From the NCBI RefSeq assembly GCF_017355405.1, contig NZ_CP061177.1, positions 620,001-684,000 of the forward strand: DNA of 64,000 bases, in the 5' to 3' direction. Source of the DNA: Roseomonas haemaphysalidis (lineage in GTDB: Bacteria; Pseudomonadota; Alphaproteobacteria; Acetobacterales; Acetobacteraceae). Under the pieces are notes generated by a model, which ran no database searches, had not been told where the DNA came from, and saw only the letters and a program-made list of their open reading frames with translations. Positions 35,494 to 45,611 of this stretch are shown here, piece by piece; position 1 is the first letter of the stretch; every line of letters starts with the position of its first letter. A program made the translations under genes and the position numbers.

Positions 35494-36894
35494 TTACCGG
35501 CCCGTGACGATCCGCTCGACGAGCTGCTTCACGGAAGGGATGAAGCCGTTCGAGTAGAAGGGGTCCTGCCCGAAGCGGTAGGCGTTGTGCCCGGCGAACA
35601 TCAGGTTGTGGTCGATCGGCCCGTCATGCGCGATGTCCTGCAGCGTCTTCTGGATGCAGAAGGAGCGCGGATCGGCCTTCTTGCCGTTGGTGTAGTCGGG
35701 GCCGTGCTGCGTCCAGTTGCTGAAGCGGCAATGGGACAGGCAGCCCATGCAGTCCGTCTGGTCCTTCAGGATCTCGCGCGCGTTCTCGGGCGTCACGAAG
35801 ACCAGGGTGTTGTCGGGGGTGCGCAGCGCCTCGGTGAAGCCGGCGGCTTCCCAGTTGTGCACGCGCTCCAGGTCGCCCGGCGCCAGCCAGACCAGCCGCT
35901 TGCGCGGACCCACGCCGTATTCGGCGGTGTGCTCGCCGATCGGCTCGGGGCTGATCGCCACCTGGCGCTCGTTGCGCGCCTCCAGGTCGCGCAGGAAGTC
36001 GTTGCGCACGGCGGAGGAATAGAAGCCGGTGGGCGAGAAGGGCTGCAAAAGCACGTCGCCCGGCGCCAGGGTCAGCAGCTTCTGCTTCCAGTCGGCGCTG
36101 ATCGGGCTTTCCTGCGTCACCAGCGGGCGGGTGCCGAACTGGAAAGCGATGGGGCCAAGCTCCGGATTGTCGATCCAGTGCTCCCATTCCTCCAGCCACC
36201 AGACGCCGCCGGCCATGATGATCGGCACGTCGTCCAGGCCGAACTGCCGCATCTGCTGGCGCAGCTTCAGCACACGCTCATAGGGCGCCTCGGGCTTGTG
36301 CGGGTCCTCGGAATTGGACAGGCCGTTGTGGCCGCCGGCCAGCCAGGGGTCCTCGTAGACCACGCCGCCCAGCAGCTCGGAGACCTTGGAGTAGGAACGC
36401 TTCCACAGCGCCGTGAAGGCACGGCCCGAGGACACGATCGGGTAGTAGAAGACGTTGAACTCGCGGGCGATCTCGGCGAGCTTGTAGGGCATGCCGGCGC
36501 CACAGGTGACGCCGTTGATCAGGCCCTTGGCGCCTTCCAGCACGCCGCGCAGGATGCGCTCGGCGCCGCCCATCTCCCACAGCACGTTGATGTGCACGCG
36601 GCCGCGGCCGCCGGAGCGCTCATAAGCCTCGCGCGCCTGGGTGATGCCACCGGAAATGCCGTAGGCCACCAGCTCCTCGTGCCGCGCCACGCGGGTGCGG
36701 CCGCTGTAGGTCTGGCGGATCACATGGCCTTCGGCGTCGTAGCTGTCCGCGTTGACGCCGGAAAAGGTGCCGACGCCGCCGGCACCGGCCCATTCGCCGC
36801 AGGAGGCTCCGGTGGACACGGCGACGCCTTTGCCACCTTCCACCAGCGGCAGCACATCCACCCCACCCATCCGGATCGCGTTGATCGCTTTCAA
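35494..36894 (-). CDS. nitronate monooxygenase-like FMN oxidoreductase
   Basis: A 466-residue TIM-barrel flavoprotein of the nitropropane dioxygenase/NAD(P)H-dependent flavin oxidoreductase family. N-terminal LPLVEGGKGVAVSTG and GGVGTFSGVNADSYD, then LINGVTCGAGMPYKLAE, VPIIMAGGVWW and AFQFGTRPLVTQES (FMN phosphate site). It is about 100 residues longer than classic enzymes, with a late Cys-rich patch DCMGCLSHCRF. The start is TTG; an ATG eight codons in is the alternative. Substrate unknown. Confidence 0.82.
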   Translation of the reverse strand: MKAINAIRMGGVDVLPLVEGGKGVAVSTGASCGEWAGAGGVGTFSGVNADSYDAEGHVIRQTYSGRTRVARHEELVAYGISGGITQAREAYERSGGRGRVHINVLWEMGGAERILRGVLEGAKGLINGVTCGAGMPYKLAEIAREFNVFYYPIVSSGRAFTALWKRSYSKVSELLGGVVYEDPWLAGGHNGLSNSEDPHKPEAPYERVLKLRQQMRQFGLDDVPIIMAGGVWWLEEWEHWIDNPELGPIAFQFGTRPLVTQESPISADWKQKLLTLAPGDVLLQPFSPTGFYSSAVRNDFLRDLEARNERQVAISPEPIGEHTAEYGVGPRKRLVWLAPGDLERVHNWEAAGFTEALRTPDNTLVFVTPENAREILKDQTDCMGCLSHCRFSNWTQHGPDYTNGKKADPRSFCIQKTLQDIAHDGPIDHNLMFAGHNAYRFGQDPFYSNGFIPSVKQLVERIVTGR

Positions 36895-37205
36895 AGCCGT
36901 TGCCGTTCCTACGGTTAGGGATCACAGAATCGTCATAACACGCGCGCGTGCACCGGCCAAAAGGGCATGACCATGCGCAAGGCGGGGGATTTGGCCCGAC
37001 TAGCCAAGGGTTTCAATGCTTTTTCCCGGCGCGCCTTAATTGCGGTGCCGGGCAGGACGGGCACCCGCCCGCCCCGCGTCCCGGGGTCCAGGGAATTCCC
37101 GGCACCGGGCGCCCGGGGGCACGCCCGGGCGTCACCGGAATAAGGCAGCCTGGGCTGGGCCCTTGCCACCGGTGGCCAGGGGGTCGCCCCCCTGGCCGAT
37201 CGCGA
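36895..37205. other. 311-bp intergenic region between pnp and the nitronate monooxygenase-like gene
   Basis: No supported gene. The part near 36900-36950 is less GC-rich and probably holds the promoter of the minus-strand oxidoreductase gene. The rest contains several GC-rich inverted repeats (such as GGGCGCCCGGGGGCACGCCC near 37107) and the B-like hairpin at 37174-37197 after pnp. Confidence 0.5.
37174..37197 (-). terminator. hairpin after pnp, similar to a B-type repeat arm
   Basis: A perfect 10-bp stem (GGCCAGGGGG / CCCCCTGGCC) with a TCGC loop lies 8 bp downstream of the pnp stop. There is no T run. The stem matches the CAGGGGGC-type hairpin of the B repeats and may be a remnant of one. 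Confidence 0.55.
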
Positions 37206-39404
37206 TCAGTCGCGGCGCGGCCGGCGATCGCGGCGCTCGCCGCGCGGCTCGCGGTCGCCACCGCCGGCCTCGCCATCCTCGCGCGGGCGGCGGGCGCCGA
37301 CCTGATCGGAGATGTCGGCGCCGGTCGCCTGGTCCACCACGCGCATGGACAGCTTGACCTTGCCGCGGTCGTCGAAGCCCAGCACCTTGACCTTTACCTT
37401 GTCGCCCATGTTGACGATGTCGGTGGTCTTGCTGACCCGCTCGTTGGCCAGCTCGGAGATGTGGACCAGGCCGTCCTTGGCGCCGAGGAAGTTCACGAAG
37501 GCGCCGAAGTCGGCGGTCTTGACCACGGTGCCGGTGTAGATGGCGCCGATCTCGGCCTCGGCCGTCAGGCCGCGGATGCGGTCGATCGCCGCCTGCGCCG
37601 CCTCGGGCGAGGTCGCCGCGATCTTGATGGTGCCGTCGTCCTCGATGTCGATCTTGGTGCCGGTGGTCTCGACGATGTCGCGGATCACCTTGCCGCCGGT
37701 GCCGATGACGTCGCGGATCTTGTCCTTGGGCACCTGGATCACGGTGATCTTGGGCGCGTTGCCGGCCACCTCGCCACGGGCGCCGGACAGGCCCTTGGCC
37801 ATCTCACCCAGGATGTGCAGCCGGCCCTGCTTGGCCTGCTCCAGCGCGATCTTCATGATCTCGGGCGTGATGGAGGTGATCTTGATGTCCATCTGCAAGG
37901 CGGTGATGCCCTGCTCGGAACCGGCCACCTTGAAGTCCATGTCGCCGAGGTGATCCTCGTCGCCCAGGATGTCGGACAGCACGGCGAAGCCCTTGTCTTC
38001 CTTGATCAAGCCCATGGCGATGCCGGCGCAGGGGCGCTTCAGCGGCGCGCCCGCGTCCATCAGCGACAGCGAGGTGCCGCAGACGGTGGCCATGGAGGAG
38101 GAGCCGTTGGACTCCGTGATCTCGGACACCACGCGCATGGTGTAGGGGAAGGCCGCCTTCTCGGGCAGCAGCGGGCGGATGGCGCGCCACGCCAGCTTGC
38201 CGTGGCCGATCTCGCGCCGCCCCGGGCTGCCCATCCGGCCCGTCTCGTTCACCGAGTACGGGGGGAAGTTGTAGTGCAGCATGAAGTTCTCGCGGTACTC
38301 GCCCGCGAGCTGGTCGATGATCTGCTCGTCCTGGCCGGTGCCCAGCGTCGCCACGCAGAGCGCCTGCGTCTCGCCGCGGGTGAACAGCGCGGAGCCGTGG
38401 GCGCGGGGCAGCACGTGTACCTCGGCCACGATGGGGCGCACGGTCTTGGTGTCGCGGCCGTCGATGCGCATGCCGGTGTCGAGGATGCTGTTGCGCACCA
38501 CGTCGGCTTCCAGCTCCTTGAGCAGGCCCTTGGCCATCGCGGCCTCGTCCTCGCCCAGCTGCGCCAGGATCGCCTTCTTGGCCTCGCCCACCTTCTTCTG
38601 GCGGAGCAGCTTCTGGGTTTCCTTGTAGGCCTCGCCGATGGAGGCGGTGCCGAGGCTCGCCAGCTTGGCCTTCAGCGCGGTGGTCTCGGCCGAAACCTCC
38701 GGCAGGTCCCAGGGCTCCTTGGCGGCCTTCTCGGCCAGCTCGATGATGCCCTGGATGACCGGCTGGAAGCCGGCATGGCCGAAGGTCACGGCGCCGAGCA
38801 TCACTTCCTCGGTCAGCTCATGCGCCTCGGACTCGACCATCAGCACGCCTTCCTCGGTGCCGGCGAGCACCAGGTCGAGCTTCGATTCCTTGATCTGCTC
38901 CAGCGTCGGGTTCAGCACGTACTGGCCGTCGATGTAGGCGACGCGCGCGGCGGCGACGGGCCCGAAGAACGGGATGCCCGACAGCGTCAGCGCGGCGGAG
39001 CAGCCGACCAGCGCCACGATGTCCGGGCTGTTCTCCATGTCATGCGAGAGCACGGTGGCGATCACCTGCACCTCGTTGCGGAACCCTTCCGGGAACAGCG
39101 GGCGCAGCGGGCGGTCGATCAGGCGGGAGATCAGGGTCTCGGCCTCGCTCGGCCGGCCTTCGCGCTTGAAGAAGCCGCCCGGGATCTTGCCGGCCGCGAA
39201 GGCCTTTTCCTGGTAGTTCACCGTCAGCGGGAAGAAGTCCTGGCCCGGCTTGACGCTGCGGGCGCCGACCACGGTGCACAGCACGATGGTGTCGCCGAGG
39301 CGCGCCATCACGGCGCCGTCCGCCTGGCGGGCGATCTTGCCCGTCTCCAGCGTCAGGGTCTTGCCACCCCAGGAGATGTCCTTGCGGAAGTAGTTGTCGA
39401 ACAT
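37206..39404 (-). CDS. pnp: polyribonucleotide nucleotidyltransferase (PNPase)
   Basis: A 732-residue 3'-5' phosphorolytic RNase and degradosome core. The start [17 protein letters not shown] has AAGGA 7 nt upstream and is canonical. Two RNase PH domains ([25 protein letters not shown] site; later [14 protein letters not shown] and the phosphate-binding [12 protein letters not shown]), a linking helical domain, then KH ([15 protein letters not shown]) and S1 ([20 protein letters not shown]) domains. A basic Arg/Glu/Asp-rich tail of about 40 residues follows. The usual upstream neighbour rpsO is absent. Confidence 0.97.
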   Translation of the reverse strand: MFDNYFRKDISWGGKTLTLETGKIARQADGAVMARLGDTIVLCTVVGARSVKPGQDFFPLTVNYQEKAFAAGKIPGGFFKREGRPSEAETLISRLIDRPLRPLFPEGFRNEVQVIATVLSHDMENSPDIVALVGCSAALTLSGIPFFGPVAAARVAYIDGQYVLNPTLEQIKESKLDLVLAGTEEGVLMVESEAHELTEEVMLGAVTFGHAGFQPVIQGIIELAEKAAKEPWDLPEVSAETTALKAKLASLGTASIGEAYKETQKLLRQKKVGEAKKAILAQLGEDEAAMAKGLLKELEADVVRNSILDTGMRIDGRDTKTVRPIVAEVHVLPRAHGSALFTRGETQALCVATLGTGQDEQIIDQLAGEYRENFMLHYNFPPYSVNETGRMGSPGRREIGHGKLAWRAIRPLLPEKAAFPYTMRVVSEITESNGSSSMATVCGTSLSLMDAGAPLKRPCAGIAMGLIKEDKGFAVLSDILGDEDHLGDMDFKVAGSEQGITALQMDIKITSITPEIMKIALEQAKQGRLHILGEMAKGLSGARGEVAGNAPKITVIQVPKDKIRDVIGTGGKVIRDIVETTGTKIDIEDDGTIKIAATSPEAAQAAIDRIRGLTAEAEIGAIYTGTVVKTADFGAFVNFLGAKDGLVHISELANERVSKTTDIVNMGDKVKVKVLGFDDRGKVKLSMRVVDQATGADISDQVGARRPREDGEAGGGDREPRGERRDRRPRRD

Positions 39405-39423
39405 GAAACGTCCTTGGCATCGC

Positions 39424-39449
39424 GGCCGCGCGCCAGTGGCGGCGCGGCC
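39424..39449 (-). promoter_or_regulatory. leader hairpin just upstream of pnp
   Basis: GGCCGCGC(C)GCC pairs with GGCGCGCGGCC around an ACT loop, ending about 20 nt before the start codon. In enterobacteria pnp is autoregulated through an RNase III-cut leader stem; this stem is in a suitable place, but the role is inference. Confidence 0.4.
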
Positions 39450-39765
39450 CTCGCTCGGCCGCCCGGATGGCGGCCCTCGTCTTGAGCGGTGCGGAACCCG
39501 AGGCCCGTCGCCCGGCCCGCCCCGGAAGGGGGCTGCAAGGACCGGCGTTTCGGGCGGCATGGATGGCCGCGGGGCTGCCCGCGGAACGCACCATGTGGCC
39601 GGAAACGCCGCCACGGCCCGATCAGGGGCCGCGCTCACGACAGGATCACCAAGGCCCCGCTCACGCTCGCGGGTCCAGCCTGCCAGTGATGGCAAACCGC
39701 GCGGGTTATGGACCGGAAGGGGCCGGCGTGGCCACTGGAAAAGTTTTCCCCGGATGAAACCTGAC

Positions 39766-39982
39766 CTAAAAGCGGCTCCGCCCCCTCTGGACTTTCCTGC
39801 TGGGAGACAGTGTCCCCCCAGACCCCGCCATCAGGAAGCACTCGGCCGATCCTGCCGGCGATCGCCCGACGGGCGGGGGCACAGGATTCAAACGCACCAC
39901 GGGCGCCGTGCCCTCAGCCCCCTGAACCGGCCCCTCAACGCGCGGCAGATGCCGGGGTCTGGGGTGGCTCAGCCACCCCAGC
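39766..39982. repeat. composite repeat B3 (partly degenerate)
   Basis: Left arm: AGCGGCTCCGCCCCCT, GGGAGACAGTGTCCCCCC, then AGACCCCGCC. Right arm: GCCGGGGTCTGGGGTGGCTC followed by AGCCACCCCAG, inverted. The centre palindrome is not recognisable; the core instead has several short GC-rich repeats. It ends 8 bp before the scoB stop codon. Confidence 0.75.
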
Positions 39983-39990
39983 CTTCCGCT

Positions 39991-40641
39991 TCACGCCGTG
40001 ACGGCGAGCTTGGTTTCGTAATCGGCTTCGGTCTTGTCGCGGATCTCGGCCTCGGTGACGCCCGGGGCCAGTTCCACCAGCGTCATCCGCCCCTGCGCGC
40101 GGTCGATGCCGAAGACGGCCAGTTCCGTGATCACCACGTCCACCACCGCCTTGCCGGTCAGCGGCAGGGTGCAGGCCTTCAGCAGCTTGGGCTTGCCGCC
40201 GGCGGTGTGCTCCATCAGCACCACCACCTTCTTGACGCCGGCTACCAGGTCCATGGCGCCGCCCATGCCCTTGACCATCTTGCCCGGGATCATCCAGTTC
40301 GCCAGGTCGCCGTTGCCCGCCACCTGCAGCGCGCCGAGGATCGACAGGTCGATATGCCCGCCGCGGATCATCGCGAAGCTGTCGGCCGAGGAAAAGAAGC
40401 TCGTGGTCGGCAGCGCGGTCACGGTCTGCTTGCCGGCGTTGATCAGGTCGGGGTCCTCGTCCCCCTCGTACGGGAAGGGGCCCATGCCGAGCATGCCGTT
40501 CTCGGATTGCAGCTGCACCGACACGCCGTCGGGGATGTGGTTGGCCACCAGCGTCGGGATGCCGATGCCGAGGTTGACGTAGAAGCCGTCCTGCAGCTCG
40601 CGCGCCGCGCGGGCCGCCATCTCATCACGGGTCCAGGCCAT
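39991..40641 (-). CDS. scoB: 3-oxoacid CoA-transferase subunit B
   Basis: A 216-residue beta subunit. With subunit A it moves CoA from succinyl-CoA to acetoacetate (ketone-body use). The catalytic Glu47 is in the SENGMLG motif, after [19 protein letters not shown]. The later [14 protein letters not shown] and [12 protein letters not shown] are typical. Gap to the upstream scoA is 11 bp, so one operon. Confidence 0.94.
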   Translation of the reverse strand: MAWTRDEMAARAARELQDGFYVNLGIGIPTLVANHIPDGVSVQLQSENGMLGMGPFPYEGDEDPDLINAGKQTVTALPTTSFFSSADSFAMIRGGHIDLSILGALQVAGNGDLANWMIPGKMVKGMGGAMDLVAGVKKVVVLMEHTAGGKPKLLKACTLPLTGKAVVDVVITELAVFGIDRAQGRMTLVELAPGVTEAEIRDKTEADYETKLAVTA

Positions 40642-40652
40642 GGGCGGGCTCC

Positions 40653-41390
40653 TCAGGCGACGTTGCTGTGGGCGGGGTTGAGGTCGGTCACGCGCTTGCG
40701 GGTGGTGCGCTGCTCGATCCGCTTCTCGTAGTTGGCCGGCACGCGTACGATGCGCTTCACGTAGATGCCCGGCGTGTGGATGTGGTCGGGGTCGATCTGC
40801 CCGGGCTCCACCAGCTCCTCCACCTGCACCACCGTCATGCGCGCGGCGGTGGCCATCATCGGGTTGAAGTTGCGCGCGGTCTTGCGGAACACCAGGTTGC
40901 CCTCGGTGTCGGCCTTCCAGGCGTGGATGATGGCGAGATCCGCCATGATGCCGCGCTCCATCACATAGTGCTCGCCGTCGAACTCGCGCGTCTCCTTGCC
41001 CTCGGCCACCGCCGTGCCGTAGCCGGTCTTGGTGAAGAAGGCGGGGATGCCGGCGCCGCCGGCGCGGATGCGCTCGGCCAGCGTTCCTTGGGGGTTGAAC
41101 TCGATCTCCAGCTCGCCCGCCAGGAACTGCTTGGCGAAGGTGGCATTCTCGCCGACGTAGGAGGAGATCATCTTGCGGATCTGCCGGGTCTCCAGCAGCA
41201 GGCCGAGGCCGGCGCCGTCGATGCCGGCGTTGTTCGAGACCACCGTCAGGTCCTTCACGCCGGAATCACGGATCGCCTCGATCAGCAGGGTCGGGATGCC
41301 GCTCAGCCCGAAGCCGCCCGAATGGATCAGCATGCCATCCCGCAGCACGCCCTCCAGCGCCGCCCGCGCATCGGGGTAGATCTTCCGCAT
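40653..41390 (-). CDS. scoA: 3-oxoacid CoA-transferase subunit A
   Basis: A 245-residue alpha subunit of the same enzyme. N-terminal [20 protein letters not shown] (the CoA-transferase family 1 signature), [36 protein letters not shown] and the C-terminal [14 protein letters not shown]. It heads the scoA-scoB operon; no dedicated regulator is adjacent. Confidence 0.94.
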   Translation of the reverse strand: MRKIYPDARAALEGVLRDGMLIHSGGFGLSGIPTLLIEAIRDSGVKDLTVVSNNAGIDGAGLGLLLETRQIRKMISSYVGENATFAKQFLAGELEIEFNPQGTLAERIRAGGAGIPAFFTKTGYGTAVAEGKETREFDGEHYVMERGIMADLAIIHAWKADTEGNLVFRKTARNFNPMMATAARMTVVQVEELVEPGQIDPDHIHTPGIYVKRIVRVPANYEKRIEQRTTRKRVTDLNPAHSNVA

Positions 41391-41552
41391 GAATTCGCTC
41401 CCTGGTCCCTGGTGGGGTGCAGGCTAGCCAGCGCGGCGCGGGGCGGAAAGGGGCGGCGGGGCGCGCGTGAAAGATTCGCGCAGCAGGGGGCTTGCGTGCC
41501 CCGGGGGCCGCAGTTATACCGCGCCACCCCGTTGAAAGACGGCGGTGACTGC

Positions 41553-41628
<76 letters not shown>

Positions 41629-41692
41629 GTATTCAGACAGGGCGTCCGGCAACGGGCGCCCTGTTCTCGTTTCCGCTGCCCGCGAGGCCCGC

Positions 41693-43465
41693 ATGATCCG
41701 TGAACCGCAAGACCTCAACGATGTGGTGCTGCGCGACCGCGCCGTGCGCGCCGCCCGCGGGCTGGCCGCCTTCGACCGGCTGATCCTCGGTGCCCGGGTG
41801 GCGGACATGGCGACCGGCGAGCTGCGCCTCGCTGACATCGGGCTGGTCGGGCCGCTGATCGCCAGCGTGCATGCCCCCGGCACCCGCGCCGACGCGGCGG
41901 AGACGCTGGATGCCACCGGGCTGATCGCGGCGCCCGGGCTGATCGACGCGCACATGCACATCGAGAGCTCGATGGTCACGCCGCGCCGCTACGCCGCCGC
42001 CGTAGTGCCCCATGGCACCACCACCGTCTGCTGGGACCCGCATGAGCTGGGCAACGTGTCCGGCCTGCCCGGCGTGCGCTGGGCGGTGGAGGCGATGCGC
42101 GGCCTGCCGCTGCGCGCCCTGGTGCTCGCCCCCTCCTGCGTCCCTTCCGCCCCCGGGCTGGAGCGCGCGGGCGCCGATTTCGGCCCGGATGAGTTGGCCG
42201 AGATGCTGTCCTGGCCGGAGGTCGCCGGCGTTGCGGAAGTCATGGACATGCGCGGCGTACTGGACCGCACCCCCCGCATGGCCGGCATCGTCGGCGCCGG
42301 GCTGGCGTCCGGCAAGCTGGTCTGCGGCCATGCCCGCAGCCTGAGCGGCCCCGACCTGCAGGGTTTCGCCGCCGCCGGCATCGCCTCCGACCACGAGCTG
42401 GTTTCGGCAGACGATCTTCTTGAAAAACTGCGCGCCGGCTTCACGGTGGAGCTGCGCGGCAGCCACGACTACCTGTTGCCCGAGGCCGTGGCGGCGCTGG
42501 CCACCCTGTCCCACCTGCCGCAAACCCTGGTGCTCTGCACCGATGACACCTTTCCCGACGACCTGGCGGAAAAGGGCGGCATGATCGACCTGATCCGCCG
42601 CCTGGTCCGCTACGGCATGTCGCCGCTGCACGCCCTGCGCGCCGCCACGCTGCACGCGGCCACGCGCATCCAACGCCCCGACCTCGGCCTCATCGCCCCC
42701 GGGCGGCGCGCCGACCTGATGCTGCTGGACGGGCTGGACACGCTGAACGTCACGCATGTCTTCGCCTCCGGCACCCATGTGGCCAGTGGCGGCCGGCTGC
42801 TGGCGCCGCTGCCCCCCGCGCACCCCGCCGGCGCTTTGCTCGACACCATGAAGCTGGCCCCCGTGCTGCCGGAGCAGTTCCTCCTCCGCGCCCCCGGCCC
42901 CACCGCCTGGCTGCGCACCGCCGTGAACCCGCGCTTCACGCAATGGGGCGAGGCCGTGGTGCCGGTGACGGAGGGCATCGCCGCCCTGCCGGAGGACGGC
43001 ATCCTGATGGCGGTGTTCCACCGCCACGGCCTCGCCCCCGCCACGCCGGTGCTGGGCGTGCTGCAGGGCTGGAGCCGCTGGCGCGGCGCGCTGGCCACCA
43101 CCGTGGCGCACGACTCCCACAACCTTTGCGTCTTCGGCCGCAACCCGGCCGACCTCGCCGCCGCCGCCAACGCGGTGATCGCGGCGGGCGGCGGCATGGC
43201 GGTGGCCGCGGGTGGCGAGGTCCGCGCCGTGCTGCCGCTGCCGATCTGCGGGCTGGTGTCGGACGACGCGGTGGAAGACGTGGCAGCCGCCTTCCGCGCG
43301 TTGAAGGAGGCGGCGGACGGGATCGCGGACTGGATGCCGCCCTATCTGGTGTTCAAGGCCATCGTCGGCGCGTCGCTGGCCTGCAACGCGGGGCCGCATG
43401 TGACGGATCTCGGCGTGGCGGATGGGTCGACGGGGGAGCTGATCGCGGGGGCATTGGTCGGGTGA
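41693..43465 (+). CDS. ade: adenine deaminase
   Basis: A 590-residue amidohydrolase turning adenine into hypoxanthine and ammonia (purine salvage). Visible: GLIDAHMHIESSMVTP (metal ligands), HGTTTVCWDPHELGNVSG, CGHARSLSGPDL, SDHELVS, and the catalytic Asp in LCTDDTF. The C-terminal domain has VFHRHG and HDSHNLCVFG. Length and order match the bacterial Ade family. Starts 65 bp after tRNA-Ala; followed by repeat B4. Confidence 0.93.
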   Translation: MIREPQDLNDVVLRDRAVRAARGLAAFDRLILGARVADMATGELRLADIGLVGPLIASVHAPGTRADAAETLDATGLIAAPGLIDAHMHIESSMVTPRRYAAAVVPHGTTTVCWDPHELGNVSGLPGVRWAVEAMRGLPLRALVLAPSCVPSAPGLERAGADFGPDELAEMLSWPEVAGVAEVMDMRGVLDRTPRMAGIVGAGLASGKLVCGHARSLSGPDLQGFAAAGIASDHELVSADDLLEKLRAGFTVELRGSHDYLLPEAVAALATLSHLPQTLVLCTDDTFPDDLAEKGGMIDLIRRLVRYGMSPLHALRAATLHAATRIQRPDLGLIAPGRRADLMLLDGLDTLNVTHVFASGTHVASGGRLLAPLPPAHPAGALLDTMKLAPVLPEQFLLRAPGPTAWLRTAVNPRFTQWGEAVVPVTEGIAALPEDGILMAVFHRHGLAPATPVLGVLQGWSRWRGALATTVAHDSHNLCVFGRNPADLAAAANAVIAAGGGMAVAAGGEVRAVLPLPICGLVSDDAVEDVAAAFRALKEAADGIADWMPPYLVFKAIVGASLACNAGPHVTDLGVADGSTGELIAGALVG

Positions 43466-43472
43466 TGGAGGG

Positions 43473-43730
43473 AGGCCAAAGAGGGCGCTGCCCTTTCTGG
43501 ACTCTCCCGCTGAGCGGACAGTGTCCCCCCAGACCCCGCCGGAAAAAGGAATGTTGGGGCTTTGAGGCCCGGGCGGGCGCCTGCGGTATTTCTATGAAAG
43601 GGCCACCTGGTGCCCCGCCCGCAGTCCCCGGGGGCCATCGGCCCGCGGGGTGACGCGCAAAACAGACGTCGGGGCCTGGGGTGGTTCAACCACCCCAGCG
43701 GGGGTCCAGGGGGCAGCGCCCCCTGGCCTG
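43473..43730. repeat. composite repeat B4
   Basis: Left arm: AGAGGGCGCTGCCCTTTCT, then GCGGACAGTGTCC and AGACCCCGCC. Centre: CAGTC followed by the imperfect palindrome CCCCGGGGGCC-ATC-GGCCCGCGGGG (43626-43650) and TGACG. Right arm: GGGGTGGTTCAACCACCCC and CAGGGGGCAGCGCCCCCTG. It starts 8 bp after the ade stop and ends 9 bp before the aldo-keto reductase stop. Confidence 0.85.
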
Positions 43731-43738
43731 TCCCCTCA

Positions 43739-44569
43739 TCAGTCCCAGGCCGGCGCGAAGGCCGGGTTCACGCACCGCTTGTCCTTGGGCAGGGTGTTGA
43801 TCTTCGCCAAGTCATGCTCATCCAGCTGGGATGCCAGGGCCACCGCGTCCAGGTTGGACTGCTGGCCTTCGGCGCGGCTGGAGCGGGGGATCGGCACCAC
43901 CAGCGGCTGGCGCAGGAGCCAGGCCAGCGCGACCTGCGCGGCGGAGGCACCGTGCTTGCGCCCGATCTCGGCCAGTACCGGCTGGTCGTGCAGGATACCC
44001 TGGCCGAGCGGCGAATAGGCTTCCAGGACGATGTCGTGCTTGCGGCACCAGTCCAGCAGCGGCGCCTGGGACAGCTGCACGTGGTATTCCACCTGCAGCG
44101 CGGCCGGCGTCTCGCCCAACGCTTCCAGCTCCTGCATGCGCGCGACAGGGAAGTTGGCGACGCCCCAGGCGCGGATCAGGCCGCTGCCCTGCGCCGCCTT
44201 CAGCACCTTCACCGCCCCTTCCAGGTCCATGGTCGGGTTCGGCCAGTGGATCAGGAACAGGTCGAGGGAGTCCACCTGCAGCCGGGCCAGCGAGGCTTCC
44301 AGCGAGCGGTGCAGCGCCTCGGGCTCCAGCTGGTCCCACCAGACCTTGCTGGTCAGGAAGATGTCCTCGCGCGCCACGCCGCTGGCGCGGATGGCGGCGC
44401 CGACCTCGGCCTCGTTCTCATAGCGGGCGGCGGTGTCGAGGTGGCGGTAGCCCAGGCGCAACGCGCCCTCGATGGCCTTCTGGCCCTCTGCGCCGGTCAG
44501 CTTGAAGGTGCCGAGGCCGAGCTTGGGGATCGACAGGCGCGGCGTCGTCTCGACGGGGATGTTGATCAT
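43739..44569 (-). CDS. aldo/keto reductase
   Basis: A 276-residue NADPH-dependent TIM-barrel reductase of the 2,5-diketo-gluconate reductase branch. The catalytic tetrad is complete: Asp45, Tyr50, Lys75, His108 (in YRHLDTAARYENE, TSKVWW and FLIHWPNP). The NADPH site is VPIPRSSRAEGQQSNLDA. It starts 4 bp after the WD40 gene and is the last member of the zinc-chaperone operon. Substrate unknown. Confidence 0.9.
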   Translation of the reverse strand: MINIPVETTPRLSIPKLGLGTFKLTGAEGQKAIEGALRLGYRHLDTAARYENEAEVGAAIRASGVAREDIFLTSKVWWDQLEPEALHRSLEASLARLQVDSLDLFLIHWPNPTMDLEGAVKVLKAAQGSGLIRAWGVANFPVARMQELEALGETPAALQVEYHVQLSQAPLLDWCRKHDIVLEAYSPLGQGILHDQPVLAEIGRKHGASAAQVALAWLLRQPLVVPIPRSSRAEGQQSNLDAVALASQLDEHDLAKINTLPKDKRCVNPAFAPAWD

Positions 44570-44573
44570 GGGT

Positions 44574-45611
44574 CTACCTTTTCGAGAGATCGACGATGCC
44601 GGCGAAGCCGGTCTCGGTGCCGAAGGCCAGCTGCGTGCCGCCCGGGTTCCAGCTCAGCGCCGAGATGGCGCCGCGGCCGGGGGCGGCGACAGGCACCACC
44701 TTGCCGGAGCCGATCTCGGCCATCAGCACCAGCCCGTCCTCGAAGCCGGCAGCCACCACCTCATGCTGCGGGTGGCAGGACACGCGGGTGCAAAGCACGC
44801 CGTCGCCGCCGGCCAGCTCCATCGGCGGCTTGCCCATCGGGCCACCGGCGAAGAACGGCCACAGCACGATGCAGTCGGCGCCGGCGGTGGCCAGCCAGCG
44901 GCCCTTGGCCGTGAAGCTGACGGACTTGATCTTGCTCTGGTAGCCGGACATCCGCATGTCCTGCCCGTCGGTCAGCCGCCAGCCATGCAGGGCGTTCTCC
45001 TGCATGGTGGTGACGACATGTGTGCCGTCCGGGCTGAACCAGACGCCCTGGTGGCTGCCCTTCCAGGGCAGGACGCGCGGCTTGTCCTCTTTGGAATTGA
45101 CGAACCACAGGCTGGCGCCGTTGTAGTGCGCGCCCGCCACCCGCTTGCCCTTGCTGTCGAAGGCGATGCCGCCGACCGAGGACGGGTGCTCCAGCGCCTT
45201 GAGCGGCCCGCCCTTGCCGAAGACGTGCAGCTTCTTGCCGACAGACGCCGCGCGCAGCCCGTCCGGATGCGCCGCCACATGGTCCACCCACTTCATGGCA
45301 CCGAGGTTGGCGATCTCCTCCACCGTGCCGTCATTGGCCGTGCGGACCAGCCGCCCGTCGTCGCCGCCGGAGAGGAAACCGCTGGCGATGTCGGCCACCA
45401 TCTCCAGGCAGGAGCCGTCATGCGCCTCGGCCCGCGCCCAGTCGCCGCCGATCTCGGCGGTTTGCGCGATCCGCACCGAGCCGTCGCCCAGCGCGAAGCC
45501 GGCCGCCTTGCCGTCGCGGGAAAACACGGCGCCCATCACCCAGGCGCCGAGGTCGTGGGAACTGCCCCGCTGGCTCAACAGGAAGTCGTCGTCGGAAACG
45601 GTCTCGCTCAT
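44574..45611 (-). CDS. WD40-repeat protein of the COG0523 operon
   Basis: A 345-residue beta-propeller protein made of WD40-like repeats (VSFTAKGRWLATAGADCIVLW and SALSWNPGGTQLAFGTETGF-type blades) with no signal peptide, so cytoplasmic. Its ATG overlaps the stop of the zinc-chaperone GTPase (ATGA). The pairing of a COG0523 GTPase and a WD40 protein recurs in alphaproteobacteria and suggests a scaffold for metal delivery, but its partner is unknown. Confidence 0.8.
   Translation of the reverse strand: MSETVSDDDFLLSQRGSSHDLGAWVMGAVFSRDGKAAGFALGDGSVRIAQTAEIGGDWARAEAHDGSCLEMVADIASGFLSGGDDGRLVRTANDGTVEEIANLGAMKWVDHVAAHPDGLRAASVGKKLHVFGKGGPLKALEHPSSVGGIAFDSKGKRVAGAHYNGASLWFVNSKEDKPRVLPWKGSHQGVWFSPDGTHVVTTMQENALHGWRLTDGQDMRMSGYQSKIKSVSFTAKGRWLATAGADCIVLWPFFAGGPMGKPPMELAGGDGVLCTRVSCHPQHEVVAAGFEDGLVLMAEIGSGKVVPVAAPGRGAISALSWNPGGTQLAFGTETGFAGIVDLSKR

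Larger units (their letters stand above)
39405..39990. other. 586-bp intergenic region between pnp and scoB
   Basis: It contains no credible gene; rpsO, usually found here, is missing. Near pnp (39405-39760) lies leader or promoter sequence with a stable stem at 39424-39449; beyond that is composite repeat B3 (39766-39982). The pnp 5' region is thus unusually long. Confidence 0.55.

Noticed and set aside
36895..37205. Small gene between pnp and the flavin oxidoreductase
   Set aside because: Short frames there lack ribosome sites and consist of low-complexity Arg/Pro/Gly sequence.
41391..41552. Integration site or genomic island at tRNA-Ala
   Set aside because: No integrase gene and no repeated tRNA 3' end were seen near it; the neighbours are ordinary metabolic genes.
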